From: Pseudoflavonifractor phocaeensis | GTDB taxonomy: Bacteria; Bacillota; Clostridia; Oscillospirales; Oscillospiraceae | Direction: 5' to 3' | Assembly (NCBI RefSeq): GCF_016901955.1 | Contig: NZ_JACJLC010000005.1 | Span: forward strand, 20,186-84,185 | Length of the DNA: 64,000 bases | In this document: piece by piece, positions 50,388-59,926 of the stretch | Numbering within the stretch: position 1 is the stretch's first letter | Layout: every line of letters starts with the position of its first letter | Translations under genes and position numbers: made by a program | The notes under the pieces: generated by a model | Told to the model about the DNA's origin: nothing | The model's input: the letters and a program-made list of their open reading frames with translations, nothing else | Databases searched by the model: none

Positions 50388-52379
50388 TCAGTCCTTGTGG
50401 TCCTCCACGATTTCGCCGTTGCGGAAGGCCTGGACCAGGGCCATCAGGTCGTCGATCTGCTCCTGGAGCTGGCGGCCCACGTCGGTGCCGGCGATCTTCA
50501 TCCGGGACTCCAGCCGCTCGAACACCACCGAGGTGGAGGCGATATCCTGGTTCTCCCGGATAGCGTTGGCCCGGCCGGCAAAAGGTTCATGGGATACCAG
50601 CCGGAAGCAGGCGGAGTTGTAGATCAGGGTATAGCCGGCAATGCCGGTGGTCTTTTGATAGGCTTTGCAGAAGCCGCCGTCGATGACCAGCAGCTTGCCG
50701 CCCCCCTTGATGGGGCTCTCCCCCTTCTTGGACTTCACCGGCACATGGCCGTTGATGATGTGGCAATGGGGCCCCTCCAAACCGAATTGCTTGAGCAGAT
50801 CCTCACAGACGGCGGGGTCGTTGTACAGCTTGTAGTAGGCGTTTTTAGGCTCGGTCCAGGTGGACTCGTCCAGAATGAGCCTCCGCTCGAAGGTGGTCAT
50901 CCGATCCCGGCCGAAGATGGGGCTGTTGCGTCCCGCCCACAGGAACCAGAGGAAGTCCATGCCAAACTCCCGCTCCGCGGTACCCGGTTTGTTGTAGTAA
51001 GCCTGGCGGGCGCTCTGGTCGGCGTAATCCAGGAAGGCCTTGCCCGACAAAGTCTTGCCCCCAATGGTAAAGGACTGGAGCTGGCCGTCCTCGGTCATAG
51101 GGATGCAGCCGTGGAAAAGTAGGTTGTCATTGTAGATCTTGTACAGGGATCCCTTGGAGTAGAGGAAACGGACGTGGCGCTGGAGCTTCTCGCTGTGGCG
51201 GAAAGAGGCGGTGAGCTGATTGATGAGGGTGCTCTCCTCCTCGGTGAGGGTGTAGGGATCATTGGGGTCCACGGTGGGGAAGTCCACATCCTCCAGAGGA
51301 TAGGTGACGCCGTCGATGGTGACGCACCTGTTGTCATAGTCGATCTTGTCCAGCAGCAGCCGGTCGGCCATGCCGAAGCAGGGGTTGCGCAGCAGCTTCT
51401 GCCCCTCCAGCTTGAAGAGGATGATGGTGATGGCCTTGTGCATCCGGGCGGCCAGCAGCTTATCCTTTTCGGTGTAATGGGCGGCGTCCTCATTGGTGAG
51501 CTTTACCTCGAAGCGGTGGATGTCGCAGTCCTTGTACACCTCGTTGGCGAAGACCGACAGGGGCCGCAGGGAGATGCCATAGCCGGTCTCGATGACCTCC
51601 AGGTTGTTGTACCGCAGGGAGTTGGCCAGCACGGTGGCCACCAGAGTGCGGGAGCCGGAGGCCGCGCCCATCCACAGCACGTCATGGTTGCCCCACTGGA
51701 TGTCCACGCTGTGATACTCCATCAGGGAGTCCAGGATGATATCCGCCCGGGGGCCCCGGTCGAAGATATCCCCCACCAGGTGGAGGTGGTCCACCGCCAG
51801 ACGCTTGATAAGCTCGCACAGCTGCACCAGGAAGTTGGAGGCCCGGTCAATGTCAATGATGGTGGCGATGATATTCTCGTAATAGTCCCGCTTGTCGCTG
51901 TCCTCGTAGTGGGTGTGGATCATTTCATCGATGATGTAGGCGTACTCCGGGGGCATAGCCTTACGGACTTTGGAGCGGGTGTATTTGGAGCTTACCTCCC
52001 GGCACATCTCAATAAGCCGGTGGAAGGTGATGCGGTACCACTCCCGCATGTCGTCGGTCTCCCGTTCGATCTCCTCCAGCTTCTCCTGGGGGTAATAGAT
52101 GAGGGTGGCCAGCTGGTCCAGGTCGGCCTTGGACACGGTGGTGGCGAACAGGTCGTCCAGCTTCTCCCGTACCACGCCGGAGGCTGAATTGAGGATATGT
52201 AAAAAGGCCTCGTATTCTCCGTGGACATCGGAGATGAAGTGTTCGGTGCCCTTTGGCAGGTTCTGAATGGCATGGAGGTTGATGATCTCGGTGCTGGCAG
52301 CCTGGACATTGGGGTACTGCCGGGCCAGCATCTTCAGATAGTGGAGATTTTCCGGGCGGTATCTTTGCTTGCTTTCCAT
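50388..52379 (-). CDS. fbp: Fructose-1,6-bisphosphatase, class III
   Basis: 663 residues from ATG 52379 with AAGGAGG 8 bases upstream. Metallophosphatase core: HFISDVHGEYEAF, HLVGDIFDRGPRADI and IQWGNHDVLWMGAASG, plus IINGHVPVKSKKGESPIKGG near 530. This long, Firmicutes-type FBPase releases phosphate from fructose 1,6-bisphosphate for gluconeogenesis. No other sugar gene adjoins it. A good promoter lies upstream. Confidence 0.96.
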   Translation of the reverse strand: MESKQRYRPENLHYLKMLARQYPNVQAASTEIINLHAIQNLPKGTEHFISDVHGEYEAFLHILNSASGVVREKLDDLFATTVSKADLDQLATLIYYPQEKLEEIERETDDMREWYRITFHRLIEMCREVSSKYTRSKVRKAMPPEYAYIIDEMIHTHYEDSDKRDYYENIIATIIDIDRASNFLVQLCELIKRLAVDHLHLVGDIFDRGPRADIILDSLMEYHSVDIQWGNHDVLWMGAASGSRTLVATVLANSLRYNNLEVIETGYGISLRPLSVFANEVYKDCDIHRFEVKLTNEDAAHYTEKDKLLAARMHKAITIILFKLEGQKLLRNPCFGMADRLLLDKIDYDNRCVTIDGVTYPLEDVDFPTVDPNDPYTLTEEESTLINQLTASFRHSEKLQRHVRFLYSKGSLYKIYNDNLLFHGCIPMTEDGQLQSFTIGGKTLSGKAFLDYADQSARQAYYNKPGTAEREFGMDFLWFLWAGRNSPIFGRDRMTTFERRLILDESTWTEPKNAYYKLYNDPAVCEDLLKQFGLEGPHCHIINGHVPVKSKKGESPIKGGGKLLVIDGGFCKAYQKTTGIAGYTLIYNSACFRLVSHEPFAGRANAIRENQDIASTSVVFERLESRMKIAGTDVGRQLQEQIDDLMALVQAFRNGEIVEDHKD

Positions 52380-52423
52380 GGCGGGGGCCTCCTTCAAGGG
52401 TTACTGAATGGTAAGTTTGTTTC

Positions 52424-52452
52424 ATTATCCCACGTTGCGGCTCAGGTTTCAA
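52424..52452 (-). promoter_or_regulatory. Promoter for fbp
   Basis: TTGAAA and GATAAT 17 bases apart on the minus strand. It lies close to the diverging ABC exporter promoter. Confidence 0.7.
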
Positions 52453-52476
52453 GAGATAAAGAGAGGGAAATAGGGC

Positions 52477-52504
52477 TTGACAGGGGGAATCAGGATAATA
52501 AAAT
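52477..52504 (+). promoter_or_regulatory. Promoter for the ABC exporter operon
   Basis: Perfect TTGACA and TAAAAT with a 16-base spacer, about 35 bases before the TTG start. Confidence 0.65.
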
Positions 52505-52539
52505 GGAAGTAATGACAAAAGAAAAGAGGAGGGGCGGCG

Positions 52540-54276
52540 TTGAAGGAGCTGAAACGGCTGTTGAGCTACCTGGGCCCCTACCGGCGGGATCTGTTCATCG
52601 GCAGCCTGCTGGTGCTGGTGGAGACCGCCTTCGAGCTGGTGATCCCGGTGCTGATGGCGGACCTCATCGACGTGGGGGTGGAAAACCGGGATCTGCACTT
52701 CATCATGGTGAAGGGGGTCCAGATGGGGGTTTGCGCCCTGCTGGCCCTGGTCACCGGTCTGATGTACGCCAAGTACGCCGCCCGGGCGGCTTACGGCTGG
52801 GGGGCAAGGGTGCGGGAGGCCCAGTACGAGAAGGTGCAGGACTACGCCTTTTCCAACCTGGACAAATTTGAGACCGGCTCCCTGGTCACCCGGATGACCA
52901 CCGATGTGACGGTGCTCCAGAACGCCGTCAACGGCGGCCTGCGGCCCCTGGTGCGCAGCCCGGTGATGCTGGTGATGGGGATGGGCCTGGCCTTCTGGAT
53001 GAACGCCAGGCTGGCCCTCATTTTCCTGGTGTGCGCCCCGGTGCTGGGGTTCATCCTCTTCCTGGTGGTGCGTACGGTGGCCCCTATGTTTGCCAAGCTT
53101 CAGAAGGTGATGGACCGGCTGAACAACGTGGTGCAGGAGGGGCTCACCGCCATCCGGGCGGTGAAGGCCTTTGTCCGGGGAGAGTACGAGGAGGAGAAGT
53201 TTGAGCAGGTCAACCGGGAGCTGATGGATACCAGCCGCCGTACCTTCCGCCTGGCGGTGCTCAACCTGCCCGCCTTCCAGTGCACCATGTACACCGCCAT
53301 CGTGCTGTTGCTGTGGTTTGGGGGCAACATGATCCTGACGGGTAGTCTGAAGGTGGGGGAGCTCACCGGCTTTCTCAGCTACGTGCTCCAGGTGATGAAC
53401 TCCTTCATGCTCATTGCCAACGTGTTTCTGCTGCTCACCCGCTCTTTGGCCAGCGCCCACCGCATCGCCCAGGTGCTGGACGAGGAGGTGACCCTCGCCT
53501 CCCCGGTGGGGGCTCTCACCCAGGTGCCCGACGGCAGTGTGGACTTCGAGGGGGTGTCCTTCAAGTACCACGCCGACGCCCGGGAGTACGCCCTGTCCGG
53601 GGTGGACCTCCACATCAAGGCGGGGATGACGGTGGGCATCCTGGGGGGCACCGGCTCGGCCAAGACCACCCTGGTGCAGCTCATCCCCCGGCTGTACGAC
53701 GCCACTGAGGGGGTGGTGAAGGTTGGAGGGCATGATGTAAAGGAATATGACCTGACAGTCCTCCGGGATGCGGTGGGCATCGTGCTGCAGAAGAACGTGC
53801 TCTTTTCGGGCACCGTCCGGGACAATCTGAAATGGGGAAATCCGGAGGCCGACGACGAGACCATCTGGGCGGCCTGCCGGGCGGCCCGGGCGGACGAATT
53901 TCTGGAGCGGATGCCCGGCGGCCTGGACGCCGACCTGGGCCAGGGGGGCGTCAACGTGTCCGGCGGCCAGAAGCAGCGGCTGTGCATCGCCCGGGCCCTG
54001 CTGAAAAAGCCAAAGATTTTGATTTTTGACGACTCCACCAGCGCGGTAGATACCGCCACTGAGGGCCAGATCCGCTCCGCCCTCAAGGATCTCACCGGGG
54101 TGACCAAGCTCATCATCGCCCAGCGGGTGACCTCGGTGATGTATACCGACCTGATCCTTATCCTGGAGGACGGGAAGGTCCACGCCGCCGGCACTCACCA
54201 GGAGCTGCTGGAGACCGACCCCATCTATCAGGAGATCTACGCGTCCCAGATGAAAGGAGGGGAGGAGGATGGCTAG
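52540..54276 (+). CDS. ABC exporter half-transporter with degenerate ATP site
   Basis: 578 residues from TTG 52540 after GAGGAGGGG. Six-helix type I exporter membrane domain (about 15-310), then an ATPase domain. Its Walker A is GGTGSAKTTLVQLIPRLYD (Ala for the second Gly), the signature is NVSGGQKQRLCIARALL, and Walker B ends FDDSTSAVD with Asp where the catalytic Glu should be. This is the pattern of the weakly active subunit of heterodimeric exporters. The partner gene overlaps by 8 bases. Cargo unknown; likely multidrug or lipid. Confidence 0.92.
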   Translation: MKELKRLLSYLGPYRRDLFIGSLLVLVETAFELVIPVLMADLIDVGVENRDLHFIMVKGVQMGVCALLALVTGLMYAKYAARAAYGWGARVREAQYEKVQDYAFSNLDKFETGSLVTRMTTDVTVLQNAVNGGLRPLVRSPVMLVMGMGLAFWMNARLALIFLVCAPVLGFILFLVVRTVAPMFAKLQKVMDRLNNVVQEGLTAIRAVKAFVRGEYEEEKFEQVNRELMDTSRRTFRLAVLNLPAFQCTMYTAIVLLLWFGGNMILTGSLKVGELTGFLSYVLQVMNSFMLIANVFLLLTRSLASAHRIAQVLDEEVTLASPVGALTQVPDGSVDFEGVSFKYHADAREYALSGVDLHIKAGMTVGILGGTGSAKTTLVQLIPRLYDATEGVVKVGGHDVKEYDLTVLRDAVGIVLQKNVLFSGTVRDNLKWGNPEADDETIWAACRAARADEFLERMPGGLDADLGQGGVNVSGGQKQRLCIARALLKKPKILIFDDSTSAVDTATEGQIRSALKDLTGVTKLIIAQRVTSVMYTDLILILEDGKVHAAGTHQELLETDPIYQEIYASQMKGGEEDG

Positions 54277-56071
54277 ACAGCTCAGCGCAAAAAAGCCCAA
54301 GCACCTGGCCTATACTCTGCGCACTCTGCTGTCCTATCTGGGCCGGCACAAGCTGCTGCTGCTGGCGGTGGCGGTGCTGGTCACGGTGAGCGCCGTGGCC
54401 AACCTGCTGGGCACCTATATGATCCGCCCGGTGGTCAACGGCCTGGCCACCGGAGGGGTGGAGGCCCTTGTAAAGGGAGTGGCCCTGACGGCTGCCATCT
54501 ACGCCGCCGGAGCCCTGGCCGCTCTGGGATACACTCAGACCATGGTGCGGGCGGCCCAGAAGGTGCTTTACGACATCCGGCGGGACCTGTTTGCCCACCT
54601 CCAGACCCTGCCTCTGCGCTTCTTCGATACCCGCCGCCACGGCGACGTAATGAGCTATTTTACCAACGATGTGGATACCATCTCCGACGCCTTGAACAAC
54701 TCCTTTGCCATGGTGATCCAGAGCTTCATTCAGGTGGCGGGTACCCTCACCATGCTGTTTATCCTCAACTGGCGGCTCACTCTGGTGGTGGCGGTGTGCT
54801 ACGTGGTCATGTTCTGGTACATCCGCTTCAGCGGCAGGCGGAGCAAGGCCTACTACCGCAGGCAGCAGGCCGCCCTGGGGGATCTGGACGGCTATATCGA
54901 GGAGATGACGGCGGGCCAGAAGGTGGTAAAGGTGTTCAGCCATGAGGGGGAGAACCTGCGGCGGTTCCGGGAGAAGAACGAAGCCCTGCGGAAGGCGGGC
55001 ACCGGAGCCCAGGGCTACGCCGCCACCATGATCCCGGCGGTGGTAAGCATCTCCTACATCAACTATGCCATTGTGGCGGCCATCGGGGGCTGGATGGCCA
55101 TGGCGGGCATGACCGACGTGGGCAGTCTGGCCAGCTATCTGGTGTTCGTCCGCCAGGCCGCGCTGCCAATCAACCAGTTCACCCAGCAGAGCAACTTTCT
55201 GCTGGCCGCCCTGGCGGGAGCCGAGCGGGTCTTTGAGGCCATGGACCAGCCCCCTGAGGTAGACCAGGGCCTGGTGAAGCTGGAAAAGGAAGAGAACGGC
55301 TGGGTGTGGCGGCGGCCCGACGGCGTCGCTGTGCCCCTCCGGGGGGACGTGCGCTTTGAGGGGGTCACCTTCGGCTATGACGAAAACCGGCCCATCCTGA
55401 AGGATGTGAGCCTATTTGCCAAGCCGGGGCAGAAGATCGCCTTTGTGGGCTCCACCGGGGCGGGCAAGACCACCATCACCAACCTCATCAACCGGTTCTA
55501 CGATGTGCAGGAGGGTCGGGTGACCTATGACGGCATCGACGTAAGGGATATTAAAAAAGACGACCTCCGCCGGAGTCTGGGCATGGTGCTCCAGGACACC
55601 CATCTGTTTACCGGAACCATCGCTGACAACATCCGCTTCGGCAAGCTGGACGCAACCCAGGAGGAGGTGGAGAAGGCTGCCAAAATCGCCAACGCCCACT
55701 CCTTCATCTCCCGGCTGCCCCAGGGGTATGACACTCTGGTCACCGCCGACGGGGCCAACCTGTCCCAGGGCCAGCGGCAGCTGCTGGCCATTGCCCGGGC
55801 GGCGGTGGCTGACCCGCCGGTACTCATTCTGGACGAGGCCACCAGCAGCATCGATACCCGCACCGAGGCCCTCATCGAAAAGGGCATGGACCAGCTGATG
55901 GAAGGACGGACCGTATTTGTCATCGCCCACCGCCTGTCCACCGTCCGCAACGCCAACGCCATCATGGTGCTGGAACAGGGACAGATCGTGGAGCGGGGGA
56001 GCCATGAGGACCTGCTGGCCCAGCGGGGGGAGTATTACCAGTTGTACCACGGTATGTTTGAATTGTCCTGA
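54269..56071 (+). CDS. ABC exporter half-transporter with canonical ATP site
   Basis: 600 residues. Six TM helices (about 20-330) and an ATPase domain with Walker A GSTGAGKTTITNLINRFYD, signature NLSQGQRQLLAIARAA and Walker B VLILDEATSSIDTRTE carrying the catalytic Glu; H-loop VIAHRLSTVRNA. It pairs with the preceding subunit: one site has the normal Glu and the other Asp. An 8-base overlap and ribosome site AGGAGGGGAGGAGG support translational coupling. Confidence 0.93.
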   Translation: MARQLSAKKPKHLAYTLRTLLSYLGRHKLLLLAVAVLVTVSAVANLLGTYMIRPVVNGLATGGVEALVKGVALTAAIYAAGALAALGYTQTMVRAAQKVLYDIRRDLFAHLQTLPLRFFDTRRHGDVMSYFTNDVDTISDALNNSFAMVIQSFIQVAGTLTMLFILNWRLTLVVAVCYVVMFWYIRFSGRRSKAYYRRQQAALGDLDGYIEEMTAGQKVVKVFSHEGENLRRFREKNEALRKAGTGAQGYAATMIPAVVSISYINYAIVAAIGGWMAMAGMTDVGSLASYLVFVRQAALPINQFTQQSNFLLAALAGAERVFEAMDQPPEVDQGLVKLEKEENGWVWRRPDGVAVPLRGDVRFEGVTFGYDENRPILKDVSLFAKPGQKIAFVGSTGAGKTTITNLINRFYDVQEGRVTYDGIDVRDIKKDDLRRSLGMVLQDTHLFTGTIADNIRFGKLDATQEEVEKAAKIANAHSFISRLPQGYDTLVTADGANLSQGQRQLLAIARAAVADPPVLILDEATSSIDTRTEALIEKGMDQLMEGRTVFVIAHRLSTVRNANAIMVLEQGQIVERGSHEDLLAQRGEYYQLYHGMFELS

Positions 56072-56084
56072 TTGGAGTTGACCT

Positions 56085-56918
56085 ATGTCAGAAATCATTG
56101 AGATCACCGACCTGTCCCATCCGGCCCTGGACGTGTATGCCCGGCTCACCCAGGCCCAGCTCCGCAGCCGCCGCCACCCGGAGAAGGGGGTGTTCATCGC
56201 CGAGAGCCCCAAGGTTATTGCCAACGCGTTGAAAGGGGGGTGCAGGCCCCTTTCCTTTCTCATGGAGCGGCGGCACATCGCCGGCCAGGGGGCGGAGCTG
56301 CTGGCGGCCTGCCCCGGGGTGCCGGTGTACACCGGCGACCGGGAGGTGCTGGCGGAGCTTACCGGGTACGAGCTGACCCGGGGCATTCTGTGTGCAATGG
56401 CCCGGCCCAAGCCGCTGGCGGCGGAGGAGGTAATGGCCGGGGCACGGCGGCTGGCGGTGCTGGAGGGTATCGTGGACGCCACCAACGTGGGGGCCATCTT
56501 CCGGGCGGCCGCCGCCCTGGGCATGGACGGGGTGCTGCTGAGCCCCACCTGCTGCGATCCCCTGAGCCGCCGGGCGGTGCGGGTGAGCATGGGGGCGGTG
56601 TTCCAGATCCCCTGGGCCCGGCTGGGGGACTGGCCGGAGGGGGGACTGGCCCTGCTGAAAGAGGCGGGATTTGCCACGGCGGCCATGGCCCTCAGTCACC
56701 GGGCGGTGTCCATCGACCATCCGGCTCTGGCCTCGGAGGACAAGCTGGCTATCCTGCTGGGCACCGAGGGAGACGGCCTGGCCGGGGAGACCATCGCCCG
56801 GTGCGACTATACCGTGTGCATCCCCATGGCCCATGGGGTAGACTCCCTCAACGTGGCTGCCGCCAGCGCCGTGGCCTTCTGGGCCCTGAGAACAAAAGAG
56901 GAGCCGCCTTCCCGATGA
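56085..56918 (+). CDS. SpoU/TrmH family RNA 2'-O-methyltransferase
   Basis: 277 residues. N-terminal substrate-binding domain (about 1-110, with HPEKGVFIAESPKVI), then the knotted SPOUT domain: LEGIVDATNVGAIFRAAAAL, LLGTEGDGLAGETI and IPMAHGVDSLNVAAASAVAF. These enzymes methylate ribose in rRNA or tRNA; the target cannot be told from motifs. Starts 14 bases after the ABC exporter genes and may share their transcript. Confidence 0.92.
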   Translation: MSEIIEITDLSHPALDVYARLTQAQLRSRRHPEKGVFIAESPKVIANALKGGCRPLSFLMERRHIAGQGAELLAACPGVPVYTGDREVLAELTGYELTRGILCAMARPKPLAAEEVMAGARRLAVLEGIVDATNVGAIFRAAAALGMDGVLLSPTCCDPLSRRAVRVSMGAVFQIPWARLGDWPEGGLALLKEAGFATAAMALSHRAVSIDHPALASEDKLAILLGTEGDGLAGETIARCDYTVCIPMAHGVDSLNVAAASAVAFWALRTKEEPPSR

Positions 56919-56938
56919 AGGCGGCTCCTGTTGGTTTT
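56901..56938 (+). terminator. Terminator overlapping the SpoU stop
   Basis: GAGCCGCCTT pairs with AAGGCGGCTC around CCCGATG; the stop codon lies in the stem. TGTTGGTTTTG follows, a weak T run. Confidence 0.6.
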
Positions 56939-56995
56939 GTCCGTCAAAAACGGTACAGGTTCCTCATCTCCACTTTTCACTCTGGTTCGTTCCGC

Positions 56996-57101
56996 CCCCT
57001 CATCCGGCCCTACGGGCCACCTTCCCCCCTGAGGGTGGAAGGTTTTGCGCCAATGCAGACGGTACGATTTTGCCTGTAGGGGCGATGATCAATCGCCCGC
57101 C
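56996..57101. repeat. Repeat relics between the SpoU and modC genes
   Basis: Two kinds of dispersed element. At 56998-57046 CTCATCCGGCCCTACGGGCC is followed by ACCTTCCCCC and AGGGTGGAAGGTTTT, two stems. At 57076-57101 GTAGGGGCGATGATCAATCG then CCCGCC is nearly identical to the copy at 7541-7566. No gene is seen in this 190-base gap. Confidence 0.6.
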
Positions 57102-57109
57102 GCTGCCCC

Positions 57110-58162
57110 TCAGGAGGTGAGCAGCAGAATGTCCCTGGGGGCCAGCTCCAGCCAGAGGGGGCTTTTGCCCGCCAGAGGGGCCCACCGCTCCTTTTCCAGC
57201 TCGATGCGCAGCCGGGAGAAGCCCTGGTCTCCGCCAGGAGTGGACAGCATGACCACAGTGGAGAACACGTTCTCCACCACCCGCTCCACCTGGCAGGGCA
57301 GCCGGTTGGGCCCGGGGCCCTCCACCGGCCGGATATAGTGGGCCCGGACGCCGATGTGGGTCAGACCCTCAGGCACCGGCCCCTCCGGGGTAAGAGTCAC
57401 CCCCCAGTCCAGGGCCTCCACCTTGCCGTCTGCCGCCGCCCTGGCACGGGATACGTTCTTGCACCCGGACAGCAGGCAGGCCGACAGGGTGCGGGGGGCC
57501 TCGAACAGTTCTTTCACCGGCAGCACCGGCTGGGAGCGGCCGTTGTCCAGCACGCAAACCTCCCTGCACATCCGCTGGACCTCGTCACGGTTGTGGGTGA
57601 CGAAGAGCACCGGCCCGGGGAAGGAGGCCAGCAGGTCGGACAGCTCCAATTCCACCTGCCACTTCAGATAGCTGTCCAGTGCGGAAAAGGGCTCGTCCAG
57701 CAGCAGCACCTCCGGCTGGCTGGCCAGGATGCGGGCAAGGGCCACCCGCTGCTGCTGGCCGCCGGAGAGCTGGCCGGGGCGCTTGCCCTCCTGGCCCTCC
57801 AGCCAGAGGGAGGAGATGAGCCGGGCCACCGTCTCTTTCCGGCGGGCTTTGTCCCGCACCCCCACGGCAATGTTCTGGGCCACCGTCATGTTGGGGAAGA
57901 GGGCGTAGTTCTGGAAGAGATAGCCCACCCGCCGTTTCTGGGGAGGGAGGTTAATGTGCTGCTGGGAGTCGAAGAGCACTCTGCCGTCCAGCACGATGCG
58001 GCCCCGGTCGGGCTTTTCGATCCCGGCGACACACTTGAGGGTGAGGCTCTTGCCGCAGCCCGAGGCCCCCAGCAGGCCGGTGACCTGGTTGTTTTCGCTC
58101 TCAAAGGAAACATCCAGCCGGAACTTGCCGAAATCCTTGTGGATGTCCACCTGCAAGGCCAT
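57110..58162 (-). CDS. modC: Molybdate ABC transporter ATP-binding protein
   Basis: 350 residues from ATG 58162, sharing one base with the modB stop (TGATG). ATPase motifs: [53 protein letters not shown] and [14 protein letters not shown]-terminal extension (about 260-350) with [15 protein letters not shown] is TOBE-like, typical of ModC, and binds oxyanion for regulation. Energises molybdate uptake with ModAB. Confidence 0.93.
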   Translation of the reverse strand: MALQVDIHKDFGKFRLDVSFESENNQVTGLLGASGCGKSLTLKCVAGIEKPDRGRIVLDGRVLFDSQQHINLPPQKRRVGYLFQNYALFPNMTVAQNIAVGVRDKARRKETVARLISSLWLEGQEGKRPGQLSGGQQQRVALARILASQPEVLLLDEPFSALDSYLKWQVELELSDLLASFPGPVLFVTHNRDEVQRMCREVCVLDNGRSQPVLPVKELFEAPRTLSACLLSGCKNVSRARAAADGKVEALDWGVTLTPEGPVPEGLTHIGVRAHYIRPVEGPGPNRLPCQVERVVENVFSTVVMLSTPGGDQGFSRLRIELEKERWAPLAGKSPLWLELAPRDILLLTS

Positions 58163-58860
58163 CACTCCACCTCCCCGGATACCGCCGCCGCCCGGCGAAG
58201 GGGGCGGCCCTGCTTTTTCTCCAGCATATTCACCGCCAGCAGCACCACGGCAGAGATGGCCAGATTGATGAGCACCCACACCATGGCTCCCTCATCGTCC
58301 CCGGTGCGCCAGAGCTGGTAGACGGTGGTGGAGATGGTAGCGGTCTTGCCGGGGGTATACCCGGCGATCATAGCGGTGGCGCCGTACTCTCCCAGGGCCC
58401 GGGCAAAGGCCAGCACCGTGCCCGCCAAAATGCCCTGCTTGCAGTAAGGCATCATCACCCGCCAGAAAATCCAGGTGTTGGACCGGCCCAGGGTGCGGCC
58501 GGCGTGGGCCAGGTTCTGGTCGAAGGACTCAAAGGCCCCCCGGGCGGTGCGGTACATCAGGGGGAAGGCCACTACTGCCGAAGCGAAGATGGCGGAGTAC
58601 CACACCATGGTGAGCCGGGTGTCCAACACCGCCAGAAACCACAGCCCGAGGGGCCGCTTGGGCCCCAGCAGCCGCAGCAGGAAGTAGCCCACCACGGTGG
58701 GGGGGAGCACCAGGGGGAGGGTGAGCACCACGTCCAGTGCGCCCTTCACCAGCCGGGGGAGTTTGGCTACGTAATAGGCGGCGGCGATGCCCAGGAAGAA
58801 GATGAGGGCGGTGGAGATGGCGGCGATGCGCAGAGAATTGAACAGGGGATAGAGATCCAT
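58162..58860 (-). CDS. modB: Molybdate ABC transporter permease
   Basis: 232 residues from ATG 58860; a longer frame would begin inside an intercistronic hairpin. Five or six TM helices. Contains VLTLPLVLPPTVVGYFLLRL (ModB hallmark) and the EAA loop GRTLGRSNTWIFWRVMMPYC followed by ARALGEYGATAMIAG. Forms the channel with ModC at the membrane. Confidence 0.93.
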   Translation of the reverse strand: MDLYPLFNSLRIAAISTALIFFLGIAAAYYVAKLPRLVKGALDVVLTLPLVLPPTVVGYFLLRLLGPKRPLGLWFLAVLDTRLTMVWYSAIFASAVVAFPLMYRTARGAFESFDQNLAHAGRTLGRSNTWIFWRVMMPYCKQGILAGTVLAFARALGEYGATAMIAGYTPGKTATISTTVYQLWRTGDDEGAMVWVLINLAISAVVLLAVNMLEKKQGRPLRRAAAVSGEVE

Positions 58861-58882
58861 GGATGCACCTGCCTTTATCAAA

Positions 58883-58908
58883 GGGTCCTGCCGCATAGCG
58901 GCAGGACC
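58883..58908 (-). other. Intercistronic hairpin between modA and modB
   Basis: GGTCCTGCCGC pairs perfectly with GCGGCAGGACC around ATA, 6 bases past the modA stop. No T run follows on the minus strand. It may protect the modA message and let ModA be made in excess of ModBC, as in many binding-protein operons. Confidence 0.6.
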
Positions 58909-58914
58909 AAATCA

Positions 58915-59814
58915 TTACTGGAGCACCGTAAAGCCCACGCCCTCCAGAACGGAGATGGCGCTCTCGTCGGTGTGCAGGTAGTCCAGGAAGGCCTGAGCGG
59001 CGGCCTGGCTGGCCTCGCTGCCGCCGCACTTGAGCACGGCGGCGGGGTAGATGACCTGGTCGCACATGTCGGCAGTGGCCTGATCCACCACGGTGAGCGC
59101 ATAGGTAAAGGCGTCGGTGGCGTAGATGATGCCACAGTCCACCGCGCCCTCCTTCACCTGATTGGCTACCTCGGACACGTTGGAGGCGTAGGTCACCTTG
59201 CCGTCGGCCTCCAGGGCGGAAATGTCGATGCCCAGGGTGTCCAGGATCTGGAGGGAATAGGCTCCCACAGGCACGTCGTCGTTGCCCAGGCAGAGCAGCT
59301 CCAGCTTGTCGCCGGCCAGGTCGGAGAAGGATTCAATGCCCTTGGGGTTGTCGTCGGGCACCGCCAGCACCACCTTGTTCTCCACCAGGTCGATGCGGGT
59401 GTCGGACAGAACGAAGTCCAGCCCTTCGTTGGTGCCGGTGGTGTCGGCGGCGTCCAGCTGGTTCATCTGCTTCTGGGCGGCAGAGATGAACAGGTCGCAC
59501 ACCGCCCCCTCCTCGATTTGGGTCTTGAGGGTGCCGGAGGAGTCAAACGTGAAGATCAGGTTCACGTTGGGGGCCGCTTCCTTGTAGTCCTCAGCGATCT
59601 GAGTCAGGGTGGCCTCCATGGAGGCGGCGGCAAACACCACCACGTCCACATCCTCGGCGGCGGGGGTGGTCTCGCCGGTCTGGGCGGGAGTGGTCTCGAC
59701 GGCAGGGGTCTGGCTGTTCCCAGCGGGGGTCTGGGCGGAACCGCCGCCGCCTCCGCAGGCGGCCAGGGACAGCCCCATGGACAGGGCCAGGGCGAGGGTT
59801 ACCAGTTTTTTCAT
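58915..59814 (-). CDS. modA: Molybdate-binding lipoprotein
   Basis: 299 residues. Lipoprotein signal with lipobox SLAAC, a Gly/Thr/Pro linker (about 21-55), then a type II binding domain: VVFAAASMEATLTQIAEDYK, IFTFDSSGTLKTQIEEGA, CDLFISAAQKQMNQLDA, KVVLAVPDDNPKGIESFSDL. The Ser of AAAS and FDSSGTL contact the oxyanion. Captures molybdate (or tungstate) outside the membrane for ModBC. A Moco-type riboswitch lies in its leader. Confidence 0.94.
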   Translation of the reverse strand: MKKLVTLALALSMGLSLAACGGGGGSAQTPAGNSQTPAVETTPAQTGETTPAAEDVDVVVFAAASMEATLTQIAEDYKEAAPNVNLIFTFDSSGTLKTQIEEGAVCDLFISAAQKQMNQLDAADTTGTNEGLDFVLSDTRIDLVENKVVLAVPDDNPKGIESFSDLAGDKLELLCLGNDDVPVGAYSLQILDTLGIDISALEADGKVTYASNVSEVANQVKEGAVDCGIIYATDAFTYALTVVDQATADMCDQVIYPAAVLKCGGSEASQAAAQAFLDYLHTDESAISVLEGVGFTVLQ

Positions 59815-59836
59815 GCTGCATTCTCCTTTACAAAAT

Positions 59837-59912
59837 GGTAGGCGGCCCCGTTTCCAGGAGCGCCCCGGCCCGCTGCCATGGCGTGGACCGCTTTAGGCGA
59901 TACGGGCTCGAA
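59837..59912 (-). promoter_or_regulatory. Molybdenum cofactor (Moco) riboswitch
   Basis: In the leader of modA the minus strand reads, in order, CGAGCCCG, AAGCGGTCCACGCCATGG, CAGCGGGC, GGCGCTCC, GGAAACGGGG and GCCTACC, 22 bases before the start codon of modA. These blocks and their spacing match what I know of the Moco RNA motif, including the GAAAC and GCCTACC 3' portion. GCCCG/CGGGC forms the first stem. It should shut off or tune modABC when cofactor is plentiful. A TTGACA at 59920-59925 has a poor -10 inside the motif, so the real promoter is probably further upstream. Confidence 0.72.
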
Positions 59913-59926
59913 GAATTTATGTCAAC

